Assembly (NCBI GenBank): GCA_964501315.1
Contig: CAZCSO010000018.1
Coordinates: 1-29,753 of the forward strand
Source of the DNA: UBA5603 sp964501315
Lineage (GTDB): Bacteria; Bacillota_I; Bacilli_A; Izemoplasmatales; Hujiaoplasmataceae
DNA: 29,753 nucleotides
Direction of reading: 5' to 3'
Shown here: piece by piece, positions 7,380-15,232 of the stretch
Position numbering within the stretch: position 1 is the first letter of the stretch
Layout of the letters: every line of letters starts with the position of its first letter
Translations under genes and position numbers: made by a program
The notes under the pieces: model-generated
What the model was told of the DNA's origin: nothing
What the model saw: only the letters and a program-made list of their open reading frames with translations
Database searches by the model: none

Positions 7380-9131
7380 ATGAGTAATAATTTGATTTAT
7401 TCCATCAACGGACCGGTCGTTACGGTTAAAAACAGTCTTGATTTTCATATGCTCGAAATGGTTTATGTTGGTAACAATCGCTTATTAGGCGAAGTTATTG
7501 CGATTACCGATACCAGCACCATTATTCAAGTCTATGAATCCACGACGGGGTTACGTCCCAACGAACCCGTTTTTACCACCGGAGAACCCGTTTCCATCTT
7601 ACTTGGCCCAGGCATGATGAGCCAGATTTTTGATGGTATTGAGCGTCCTTTGCAAAAAATAGCCGATGAACACGGAATCTTTGTACCGATTGGTGGAAAT
7701 ACCAATCTTTTGGATACGACGAAAAAATGGGATGTGACCCTTTTGGCAAAAAAAGGCCAACACGTCACCTATGGCGATATCATCGCCACTACGCAAGAGA
7801 CGACGTTGATTGAACATCGCATCATGATTCCTAAGGGAATTAGCGGCGAAGTGACGAACGTTGTGAAAAACGGATCTTATACCATCAACGATGTTATTGT
7901 TACTGTAAAAGATGCAAATGGGCAATCACATGACATCACCATGGCTCAACGTTGGCCCATCAAAACCGAACGTCCTGTATCAAAACGACTGACTTTAAAC
8001 GAACCGCTAATTAGCGGACAAAGAATCATCGATTCTGTTTTCCCCATCGCCAAAGGCGGTACCGCCGCCGTACCCGGTGGTTTCGGGACTGGTAAAACCA
8101 TGCTTCAGCACCAATTTGCAAAATGGTGCGACGCCGATATCATCATTTACATCGGTTGCGGTGAACGTGGCAATGAAATGACTCAAGTATTGGAAGAATT
8201 TACCGAATTAATCGACCCTAAATCACACCGTCCATTAACCGAACGGACGATTTTGATTGCGAATACCTCAAACATGCCGGTTGCGGCTCGTGAAGCCAGC
8301 ATTTATACCGGTGTAACGATGGCTGAATACTACCGCGACATGGGTTACCATGTGGCCATTATGGCCGACTCCACCTCACGGTGGGCCGAAGCGTTGCGTG
8401 AAATCAGTGGCCGTTTGGAAGAAATGCCTGCCGAAGAAGGCTTCCCTGCGTATCTTCCCAGCCGTATTTCTCAGTTCTATGAACGGGCTGGGTATGTTCA
8501 AACCATCAATGGTAATAAAGGCTCCATCACCATTATTGGTGCGGTTTCACCGCAAGGAGCGGACTTTTCAGAGCCCGTTACACAAAACACAAAGCGGTTT
8601 GTGCGTTGTTTTTGGGCGCTCGACAAACAGTTAGCCTATGTGCGTCACTATGCGGCCATCAACTGGAATATTTCCTATTCCGAATATATTCCCGAGTTAA
8701 CCGATTGGTTCAATAAGAACATCGATGTTCAGTTTTTACCGTACCGCCAACGCATCATCGCCTTGTTGGCAGAAGAAAACAAGCTGATGGAAATCGTTAA
8801 GTTGATTGGTAGCGATATCTTGCCGGATGATCAAAAACTCATCATCGAAATCGGTAAAGTCATTCGTACGGGCTTCTTACAACAAAATGCGTTCCATAAA
8901 GACGATACCTACGTTCCTTTGATGAAACAATACAAAATGATGGAAGTCATCTTACATTTATACCAAGCGTTGAAAGATTACTTGCTTCAAGGAAAATCTT
9001 TGAGTTTGGTGATAAAAACAAATCTGTTTGAAAAAATCATACGGATGAAATACGACATCGGAAACGATGATTTGACAAAGTTTGACGATTATTTCAGTTT
9101 AATTGACGATACGATTAGAAAAATCAAATGA
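7380..9131 (+). CDS. ntpA: V-type ATP synthase/ATPase catalytic subunit A
   Basis: A 583-residue catalytic subunit with the normal family length. The N-terminal barrel begins INGPVVTVK, and the bulge (non-homologous) domain covers about 110-190. The Walker A is GGFGTGKT at residues 233-240, with YIGCGERGNEM carrying the catalytic Glu shortly after, and SRWAEALREISGRLEEMPAEEGFPAYL is present in the nucleotide domain. The start chosen is ATG 7380 with AAGGAG 7 nt upstream. An in-frame TTG at 7362 would add six residues across that site and is rejected. Ends in TGA. Confidence 0.97.
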   Translation: MSNNLIYSINGPVVTVKNSLDFHMLEMVYVGNNRLLGEVIAITDTSTIIQVYESTTGLRPNEPVFTTGEPVSILLGPGMMSQIFDGIERPLQKIADEHGIFVPIGGNTNLLDTTKKWDVTLLAKKGQHVTYGDIIATTQETTLIEHRIMIPKGISGEVTNVVKNGSYTINDVIVTVKDANGQSHDITMAQRWPIKTERPVSKRLTLNEPLISGQRIIDSVFPIAKGGTAAVPGGFGTGKTMLQHQFAKWCDADIIIYIGCGERGNEMTQVLEEFTELIDPKSHRPLTERTILIANTSNMPVAAREASIYTGVTMAEYYRDMGYHVAIMADSTSRWAEALREISGRLEEMPAEEGFPAYLPSRISQFYERAGYVQTINGNKGSITIIGAVSPQGADFSEPVTQNTKRFVRCFWALDKQLAYVRHYAAINWNISYSEYIPELTDWFNKNIDVQFLPYRQRIIALLAEENKLMEIVKLIGSDILPDDQKLIIEIGKVIRTGFLQQNAFHKDDTYVPLMKQYKMMEVILHLYQALKDYLLQGKSLSLVIKTNLFEKIIRMKYDIGNDDLTKFDDYFSLIDDTIRKIK

Positions 9132-9144
9132 TGGGAGGAATACG

Positions 9145-10599
9145 ATGAATCTTCAATATAAAGGTTTAAAAGAGATTAATGGATCATTGATTTTTTTAGA
9201 TGGCGTCAAAAACGTTTCGTTTGAAGAAGTGGTCGAAATTATCCTTGATGATGGTTCTACGCGTCGCGGAAGAGTCGTCCAAATTCAAGGCGAACGCGTC
9301 GTCGTTCAAGTCTTTGAAGGAAGCAGCCATATTTCTCTTACCAACACCAAAACACGCTTTTTAGGGCATCCCATGGAACTACCGATGTCCAAAGAAATAT
9401 TAGGACGAGTCTTTGATGGCTCCGGTTTACCGATTGATGGACTGGGGGATGTTTTCGTCGATGAATACAAAGACATCAACGGTCTTCCGTTAAATCCCGT
9501 CAGCCGTGTTTATCCGCGTAACTACATCAATACCGGCGTTAGCAGTATTGATGCGCTCGTGACCTTAATTCGGGGACAAAAACTCCCAATATTCACTGGC
9601 TCTGGGTTACCGCATAATGAGTTGGCGGTTCAAATCGTTAAACAAGCGAAAATTGCCGAATCCGAATCCAAAGATTTCTGTATTGTTTTTGCCGCTATGG
9701 GCGTTAAAAACGAAGTGGCGGATTACTTCGTCCATTCGTTTGAAGAAGCCGATGTCAAAGAAAAGGTCGTCATGTACGTCAATCTATCGAACGACCCGAT
9801 TATCGAACGTTTGTTAACCCCGCGATGTGCGTTGACGGCAGCCGAATACTTGGCTTACAAACATGGAATGCATGTTTTGGTTATCATGACCGATATGACG
9901 TCGTATTGCGAAGCACTTCGTGAGTTCTCCAGCAGTAAAGGTGAAATTCCGGGTCGTAAAGGCTACCCAGGTTACTTATATTCTGACTTGGCCTCGTTAT
10001 TTGAACGGGCCGGTATCGTTAAAAATACCAAAGGATCCGTCACGCAAATACCGATTCTAACCATGCCTAACGATGACATCACCCATCCAGTACCTGACTT
10101 GACCGGTTATATTACCGAAGGACAAATCGTGTTGGACCGTGATCTCCATCAAAAAGGTATTTTCCCGCCGGTCGGCGTCTTACCTTCCTTATCCCGTTTG
10201 ATGAAAGACGGCATCGGCGATGGTTATACGCGTAGCGATCATTCCGCCGTTGCCAATCAGCTATTCGTTGCGTATTCGAAAGTACGTGACGCTCGAAATC
10301 TAGCATCGGTTATCGGTGAAGATGAACTCAGTGCCATCGACCGTTCGTACATTGATTTTGGTAATTTATTTGAAAAGCATTTCTTAAATCAAGGTTCTAA
10401 CGTCAATCGTTCGATTGAAGAGACGTTAAATTTGGGTTGGCGATTGTTATCGACGCTCCCTGTTACTGAACTCGATCGGATGGATTCAGACTTAATTAAG
10501 GAACACTATAATTATCAAGATGCCATTACCTATTTCAAAGTGATTGTAAAATCAACCGTGAAGGCGTTGGCATCGACAAGGGCTGGTAAAAATGGATAG
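9145..10599 (+). CDS. ntpB: V-type ATP synthase/ATPase regulatory subunit B
   Basis: A 484-residue non-catalytic subunit that alternates with A in the head. The Walker A of A is replaced by GSGLPHNE (152-159), the family hallmark. Also typical are YLYSDLASLFERAG and DITHPVPDLTGYITEGQI. ATG 9145 follows GGAGG by 6 nt. The open frame extends 14 codons upstream from a codon at 9103 inside ntpA, but no ribosome site supports that start. Its last 8 nt overlap the start of subunit D. Confidence 0.97.
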   Translation: MNLQYKGLKEINGSLIFLDGVKNVSFEEVVEIILDDGSTRRGRVVQIQGERVVVQVFEGSSHISLTNTKTRFLGHPMELPMSKEILGRVFDGSGLPIDGLGDVFVDEYKDINGLPLNPVSRVYPRNYINTGVSSIDALVTLIRGQKLPIFTGSGLPHNELAVQIVKQAKIAESESKDFCIVFAAMGVKNEVADYFVHSFEEADVKEKVVMYVNLSNDPIIERLLTPRCALTAAEYLAYKHGMHVLVIMTDMTSYCEALREFSSSKGEIPGRKGYPGYLYSDLASLFERAGIVKNTKGSVTQIPILTMPNDDITHPVPDLTGYITEGQIVLDRDLHQKGIFPPVGVLPSLSRLMKDGIGDGYTRSDHSAVANQLFVAYSKVRDARNLASVIGEDELSAIDRSYIDFGNLFEKHFLNQGSNVNRSIEETLNLGWRLLSTLPVTELDRMDSDLIKEHYNYQDAITYFKVIVKSTVKALASTRAGKNG

Positions 10600-11218
10600 T
10601 CAACAAATATTCCCAACCAAGGGAAACTTGATGGCGCTTAAAAAATCCAATTCACTGGCAAAAATGGGTTATGAACTGATGGATCGCAAGCGCAACATCT
10701 TAATCCGTGAAATGATGATCATCTTAAAGGATGTTCGTGATTTGCGTGATGAGTTGACGACGGCGTATCATCAGGCCTATTTGGCGCTTCAAGAAGCCAA
10801 CATTACCTTAGGAATCGTTGGCGACATTGCCAAATCCATACCGATTGACAATGGACTGGATTTTTCGCTTCGAAGCGTTATGGGCGTGGATTTGCCCATT
10901 GTCTATTACGAGAAGAAAGTTGTCAAAATCTCCTATGGTATTGGCAGTACCAATACCAAGTTCGACTATGCCTATACCTGTTTTCAAAAGGTAAGAGATT
11001 TGACGATTCGACTCGCTGAAATCAGTAACTGCGCGTATCGTCTTGCCAATGCGATTCGTAAATCGCAAAAACAAGCGAACGCGTTAAAAAGCATCGTTAT
11101 TCCTGAATTTGAAAAGAACATCAAGTTCATTTCCGATTATTTGGAAGAACGCGAACGCGAAGAATTTTCGAGAAAAAAAGTCATTAAGAACATTCTTCTC
11201 AACAAAGCCAATAATTGA
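10592..11218 (+). CDS. ntpD: V-type ATP synthase/ATPase subunit D (central shaft)
   Basis: A 208-residue shaft subunit of the ATP-synt_D family. The start region FPTKGNLMALKKSNSLAKMG aligns with the usual NPTRMELTRLKKRL pattern, which supports ATG 10592 over a later ATG at 10631. Two long helices at the ends (about 12-75 and 125-200) flank a short beta region. The ATG lies inside ntpB (8-nt overlap) with no clear ribosome site, so its translation is probably coupled. The last gene of the nine-gene operon, immediately followed by a terminator. Confidence 0.94.
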   Translation: MDSQQIFPTKGNLMALKKSNSLAKMGYELMDRKRNILIREMMIILKDVRDLRDELTTAYHQAYLALQEANITLGIVGDIAKSIPIDNGLDFSLRSVMGVDLPIVYYEKKVVKISYGIGSTNTKFDYAYTCFQKVRDLTIRLAEISNCAYRLANAIRKSQKQANALKSIVIPEFEKNIKFISDYLEEREREEFSRKKVIKNILLNKANN

Positions 11219-11224
11219 TAAAAA

Positions 11225-11257
11225 AAACGCTAGAAAATTGATTTCAAGCGTTTCTTT
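11225..11257. terminator. Bidirectional terminator between the V-ATPase operon and yidD
   Basis: AAACGCT (11225-11231) pairs with AGCGTTT (11247-11253). After one A-A mismatch the stem continues GAAA/TTTC. A T-rich tract follows on the plus strand, and a run of A at 11220-11227 gives a T-tract for the converging yidD transcript. Confidence 0.85.
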
Positions 11258-11520
11258 TATTTGTTGGATTGTTCTTTTTCGGCTTTCAATTCTTCTTTTA
11301 AAATCTTTTTGTATTTGGGAATGGGGTCATAACCACCCTTATTAAACGGGTTGCACCGAAGGATTCGCCAAATGGTCAGTAAAGTTGCGTAAAAGAAGTT
11401 ATAGTTTTCATACGCCTGAATGGCGTAATTCGAACACGATGGATGAAACCGGCACGTGGGTTGTTTTCCCTGTGTGGCGGCTTGATAGCCGTGGATCAAT
11501 TTTATCATAAATTTTTTCAT
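11257..11520 (-). CDS. yidD: Membrane protein insertion efficiency factor YidD
   Basis: An 87-residue YidD-family protein that assists YidC-type insertion of membrane proteins at the inner face of the membrane. The family signatures are all present: MKKFMIKLIHGYQ at the start, CRFHPSCSNYA with the three conserved Cys, and RILRCNPFNKGGYDPIP. The tail is charged (Lys/Glu). The start is the ATG at 11520, preceded by GGTGA, and it matches the family N-terminus. Two in-frame ATGs upstream (11532 and 11550) lack ribosome sites. Single gene, convergent with the V-ATPase operon and divergent from the methyltransferase. Confidence 0.95.
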   Translation of the reverse strand: MKKFMIKLIHGYQAATQGKQPTCRFHPSCSNYAIQAYENYNFFYATLLTIWRILRCNPFNKGGYDPIPKYKKILKEELKAEKEQSNK

Positions 11521-11597
11521 ATCCGTCACCATTCTTATTCTATCATACATTTGATAAATTGAGTTATTTTTGATTCAAATACGACTGTATTTGTTGG

Positions 11598-11626
11598 TTG
11601 AATAAAACGGGTTGTTATGTTAAAAT
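11598..11626 (+). promoter_or_regulatory. Promoter of the methyltransferase-ackA operon
   Basis: TTGAAT and TAAAAT (11621-11626) with 17-nt spacing and a TGT triplet just before the -10 (extended -10). The start codon of the first gene is 17 nt after the -10 box, so the leader is very short. Confidence 0.75.
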
Positions 11627-11642
11627 TAGTAAAGGTGAAAGT

Positions 11643-12578
11643 ATGCTAAATCAAAACCACATTGAACGTCTATTTGAATACCTTGACACGTCTGCGAATT
11701 TGTTCGCTGAAGAACGAAATGGCAGCTATCTAGACGGTATTACCGAAGCGGTCAATAACTTAGTATCGGACTCGATTGACGCATCGTTAAGCGATGCGAC
11801 CATCGAAAAAATGAAGTCACTCATGACGACGGTCAATGCCATCGATTTTAAAAAAGAAGAAGTCAGAAAAGCAATGCAACTTGCCATCTTGAAGGGCTTT
11901 AAACAAGAAAAGCGGACCAATGCCCTAATGACACCGGATACGATTGGTTTATTCATGGCATTCTTGGTCGAGAAACTTTATGCCAAGGCATCGGAACTTA
12001 TCATCTTTGATCCGTTGGTAGGAACCGGCAACATGATTACGACCATCGCCAATCACATGAATGTTCCAACCCGTTTATTGGGCGTTGAATCGAACGTTGA
12101 AAGTTATCATCTCGCAACCGCCCTGTTTGACATGATGGATTACGGTGATGATCTTTACTTTCAAGATACCTTGCTTTTTCATAACATCTTAGCCGATGTC
12201 GTGGTTACGGATTTTCCCTATTCGACGGTTGAAAAAGGCACCTATTTCCCCTATGATGTCATCAATCATCACTATCAGAATCTAAATGAGGGTGGATACT
12301 TCTTAGCCGTTATTCCCAATGATTTTTTCGAGATTCCCGGCGCTGAAGTTTTTAAAGACGTCATCAAGGATTTATGGCAAGTCATCGGACTCATCAAACT
12401 TCCCGATTCGTTGTTCAAAACGATTGGGAAAAGCATATTCATCATTCAAAAAATCGGGCCGTCCGTTCAAAAAATCGAAAACGTATTGTTAGCGGACATT
12501 ACCTCGTTTGAAGACGAGGAATTATTGCAGATTCAAATCGCAAAGATTAATCAATGGTTTAAAACCCATATAGAATAA
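11643..12578 (+). CDS. YtxK-like class I SAM-dependent (adenine-N6-type) methyltransferase
   Basis: A 311-residue protein similar to Bacillus YtxK, a distant relative of HsdM-type DNA methylases. The N-terminal 95 residues are helical. SAM-binding motif I is DPLVGTGN at 123-130, an acidic residue follows (GVES, about 147-150), and motif IV is DFPY at 190-193 in place of (N/D)PPY. ATG 11643 follows AAAGGTGA. It lies 15 nt before ackA, the same neighbourhood as ytxK-ackA in Bacillus and Staphylococcus. The substrate is unknown, no target-recognition domain or restriction partner is visible, and the family may not act on DNA. Confidence 0.85.
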   Translation: MLNQNHIERLFEYLDTSANLFAEERNGSYLDGITEAVNNLVSDSIDASLSDATIEKMKSLMTTVNAIDFKKEEVRKAMQLAILKGFKQEKRTNALMTPDTIGLFMAFLVEKLYAKASELIIFDPLVGTGNMITTIANHMNVPTRLLGVESNVESYHLATALFDMMDYGDDLYFQDTLLFHNILADVVVTDFPYSTVEKGTYFPYDVINHHYQNLNEGGYFLAVIPNDFFEIPGAEVFKDVIKDLWQVIGLIKLPDSLFKTIGKSIFIIQKIGPSVQKIENVLLADITSFEDEELLQIQIAKINQWFKTHIE

Positions 12579-12593
12579 AAGAGGAGAAACAAA

Positions 12594-13778
12594 ATGGTTA
12601 AAATTATGGCTGTTAATGCCGGAAGCTCATCACTCAAGTTCCAATTACTGGAAATGCCTGAGGAAAAAGTCATCACCAGCGGACTCGTCGAACGCATCGG
12701 GATGAAAGACTCCGTATTTACCATTAAGGTAAACGGTGAAAAACTGCAAGAAATCAAAGACGTTGATAATCACGCTGAAGCCGTGAAACTCGTTGTCGAA
12801 AAACTGATTGAGTTAAACATCATTCATAGTTTCGATGAAATCAATGGCGTGGGTCATCGCGTTGTTCAAGGTGCTTCGGTATTAACCAAATCGGTGGTCA
12901 TTACCCAACATGAAATCGATATTTTAGAAAGCATTATTGATTTGGCACCGCTGCATTTAGGTCCGAATTTAACGGGAATTAAAGCGTTTATGGAGATATT
13001 ACCCCACGTTAAACAAGTGGCGGTTTTTGATACAGCATTTCATCAAACGATGCCAGAAGAAGCGTATTTGTACGCCGTTCCTTACGATTGGTACGAACGT
13101 CACCAAGTTCGTAAATACGGCTTCCACGGAACATCTCATCAATACGTATCCCAACGCGTCGCCGAACTTTTAAACAAACCGCTTGAATCGGTAAATACCG
13201 TCGTATGTCATTTAGGTAACGGTGCTTCGATCTGCGCTGTCAAAGGTGGACAATCGATCGATACGTCGATGGGTTTCACACCGTTAGAAGGCATTCCCAT
13301 GGGAACGCGTTCAGGCAACATCGACCCGGCGATCATCGAATACATGATGGTTAAGAAAAACAAATCCGCCAAAGAAATCGTTAATATTTTAAACAAACAA
13401 TCCGGTTACCTCGGTGTATCGGGAATCTCGTCGGATTCACGCGATTTGGTCGCAGCTGCGGAAAAAGGCAATCATCTTGCGGACATGGCCATTGAAATTC
13501 AAGCCAAACGCATCGTCGATTACATCGCTTCGTATTACGTTTACATGGGTGGTGCCGATGCCATTGTCTTTACCGCTGGAATTGGCGAAAATGCGCCAAC
13601 GACGCGTGCCAACATCATTAAACGGTTAGCCGTTTTAGGGGTTAAACTTGACGAACAGGCCAACGAATGCCGCGGGGTTGAACGTCTGATTTCCACACCG
13701 GATTCAAAAATCAAAGTCTTCGTTATTCCTACCAATGAAGAAGTCATGATTGCTCGCGATACGCTTGCATTACTCTAA
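12594..13778 (+). CDS. ackA: Acetate kinase
   Basis: A 394-residue acetate kinase converting acetyl phosphate and ADP to acetate and ATP, the ATP-yielding step of acetate fermentation. Conserved stretches are AVNAGSSSLKF near the start, HRVVQG (substrate Arg), KYGFHGTSH, CHLGNGAS, FTAGIGENAP and PTNEE near the end. The length is normal (about 395-400). GAGGAG precedes ATG 12594. It is co-transcribed with the methyltransferase, and a strong terminator follows 20 nt after its stop. No phosphotransacetylase gene is adjacent. Confidence 0.98.
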   Translation: MVKIMAVNAGSSSLKFQLLEMPEEKVITSGLVERIGMKDSVFTIKVNGEKLQEIKDVDNHAEAVKLVVEKLIELNIIHSFDEINGVGHRVVQGASVLTKSVVITQHEIDILESIIDLAPLHLGPNLTGIKAFMEILPHVKQVAVFDTAFHQTMPEEAYLYAVPYDWYERHQVRKYGFHGTSHQYVSQRVAELLNKPLESVNTVVCHLGNGASICAVKGGQSIDTSMGFTPLEGIPMGTRSGNIDPAIIEYMMVKKNKSAKEIVNILNKQSGYLGVSGISSDSRDLVAAAEKGNHLADMAIEIQAKRIVDYIASYYVYMGGADAIVFTAGIGENAPTTRANIIKRLAVLGVKLDEQANECRGVERLISTPDSKIKVFVIPTNEEVMIARDTLALL

Positions 13779-13798
13779 AAAAATAAGTGAAATGACAT

Positions 13799-13830
13799 CC
13801 CCCTCGTACTATGTTTACGAGGGGGTTTTT
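13799..13830 (+). terminator. Rho-independent terminator of ackA
   Basis: A perfect 10-bp stem (CCCCCTCGTA with TACGAGGGGG, 7-nt loop) followed by five T. The right arm also supplies the only ribosome-site-like sequence (GAGGGGG) for the gene starting at 13833. Confidence 0.95.
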
Positions 13831-13832
13831 CT

Positions 13833-15188
13833 ATGGTAAAAAAAGGGATGATTGGGAGTCTATTGGCTCTTTTTATGTTACTTGGAATAAAACAGGTCCA
13901 AGCCGTCGACTATGGACCACATCCGAATGAAACGTATTACGTTATCGGATGTGTATCTCATCCTGTTTATAATCTGTACTTTGGGTCAACTCAAAATCAA
14001 GAGACCGATGATCACGACGGATTGGTTGTGATGAAGTATGCCGAAACGGACATGCTCTATCGTACGTTAAAATTGGATGAAGGCGGAAGAGAATCGGTCC
14101 AATCGATTGCGCTGTTTTCCGACGGATCGTTTGCGGTCGTCTTAGTGAAGTACACGTTCAGTTATTCATCGCTTGCCTATGAATTTGACTATACTAAATT
14201 GATCAAGTACGATGTCTATGGCAATAAAGTGTTGGAAAAAGAACTGGCTGAAAAATTCAAATACGTTGCAAATATTGATTATCGACTCATCTTATCTCGA
14301 GATGAGACTTATCAGGCAGACATCGTATGGGATGAATTATTCCAAGATAGCTTACTTATGAGTGAATTAAATGTAAAGGGTGAGTATACGTGCCAATACA
14401 AGGGAAAAGCAATCGTTAACGGTGAATCGGTAGAGTCTATCCAGCTATCAGAAATCGGATACTATCACATTGAAATCACCGATTTTCGGTTTCATTATTC
14501 ATTCGATGTTACCGTCCATCCGAGCGCGATTGGCGTTGAAGAAGGTGGTCATTATACAGAAACCGTTCAAATCGATTATGAAGGTGATTTCTGGCTTGAC
14601 GGACAACGGTATTCTTCACCCATGAGCTTGTCTTCAATTGGGTATCATCAATTGATCATGGAAGGCATCCAGGATTATCGTCAAACCATTGCCTTTGTGA
14701 TTGAACCGAATTTAGGTTCGTTGGTTGACGGCGGTACGTACGAAGATAAGGTGGACATTGATATTGATGACGTCGAACTGACGCTCAATGGAAATAGCGT
14801 TCAATCCCCGTTGTTCGTTGCCGAACCGGGGTTTTACGAACTGACGATTGAAGGCGTGAATGGCTTCATCAAAACGGTGACGTTTGTGATCTATCCTTCG
14901 GCTCGAACCATCGAACCTAATGCGACGTATGAAATCAACTATCCCGTAGTGTTCATTGGTGAAGCCATGCTCAACGATGAGTGGATTGAATCGGGTTACG
15001 TTATCGATCAACCGGGTGATTATGAACTCACTCTTTATTTTGGGGACGTTCCCTACAAAACGTATGCCTTTACGGTTGTTGAAAAAAACGAACCGATCGA
15101 AACAAAAACCAACTCATTTCCCTTTTTGGAAGTCGGATTAGGGATAATTACGCTCTTGGGAATCTACTTTGTGTTTCGAAAGAAGTAG
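13833..15188 (+). CDS. Secreted, membrane-anchored protein with beta-sandwich-like repeats
   Basis: A 451-residue protein of unknown function. A signal peptide covers residues 1-24 (basic start, hydrophobic core, likely cleavage after VQA). Residues about 35-160 resemble beta-propeller-like strands (HDGLVVMKYAETD, SIALFSDGSFAVVLVKY). Three clear tandem repeats of about 60 residues follow, at roughly 235-291, 297-354 and 359-416, each built as (E/D)GGxY...V.ID...L(D/N)G....GxY.L...(F/I)VI.P. A weaker fourth lies at 166-229. The C-terminus has one membrane helix (432-448) and ends RKK, with no LPXTG motif. It lies between ackA and dnaE. The start ATG has only the terminator arm as ribosome site. 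Role inferred: surface binding or adhesion. Confidence 0.75.
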   Translation: MVKKGMIGSLLALFMLLGIKQVQAVDYGPHPNETYYVIGCVSHPVYNLYFGSTQNQETDDHDGLVVMKYAETDMLYRTLKLDEGGRESVQSIALFSDGSFAVVLVKYTFSYSSLAYEFDYTKLIKYDVYGNKVLEKELAEKFKYVANIDYRLILSRDETYQADIVWDELFQDSLLMSELNVKGEYTCQYKGKAIVNGESVESIQLSEIGYYHIEITDFRFHYSFDVTVHPSAIGVEEGGHYTETVQIDYEGDFWLDGQRYSSPMSLSSIGYHQLIMEGIQDYRQTIAFVIEPNLGSLVDGGTYEDKVDIDIDDVELTLNGNSVQSPLFVAEPGFYELTIEGVNGFIKTVTFVIYPSARTIEPNATYEINYPVVFIGEAMLNDEWIESGYVIDQPGDYELTLYFGDVPYKTYAFTVVEKNEPIETKTNSFPFLEVGLGIITLLGIYFVFRKK

Positions 15189-15207
15189 CGAAAAATAAAG
15201 GCTTCTG

Positions 15208-15216
15208 TGATATAAT
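15208..15216 (+). promoter_or_regulatory. Extended -10 promoter element of dnaE
   Basis: TGA followed directly by TATAAT, with no good -35. Transcription would begin near 15223, leaving almost no leader before the GTG start at 15233. Confidence 0.55.
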
Positions 15217-15232
15217 CAAGTTGGTGATTCGC

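Noticed and set aside
10592..10599. Possible frameshift between ntpB and ntpD
   Set aside because: Both proteins are complete; the 8-nt overlap is normal translational coupling.
11643..12578. DNA modification gene of a restriction-modification or phage-defence system
   Set aside because: The ytxK-ackA neighbourhood is a housekeeping arrangement; no restriction or specificity subunit is nearby.
14712..15011. 99-codon minus-strand frame inside the secreted repeat protein gene
   Set aside because: Shadow of the plus-strand coding frame, which has a signal peptide, repeats and an anchor.
15180..15206. Possible terminator between the repeat-protein gene and dnaE (AGAAG/CTTCT)
   Set aside because: The stem is only 5 bp and no T-tract follows.
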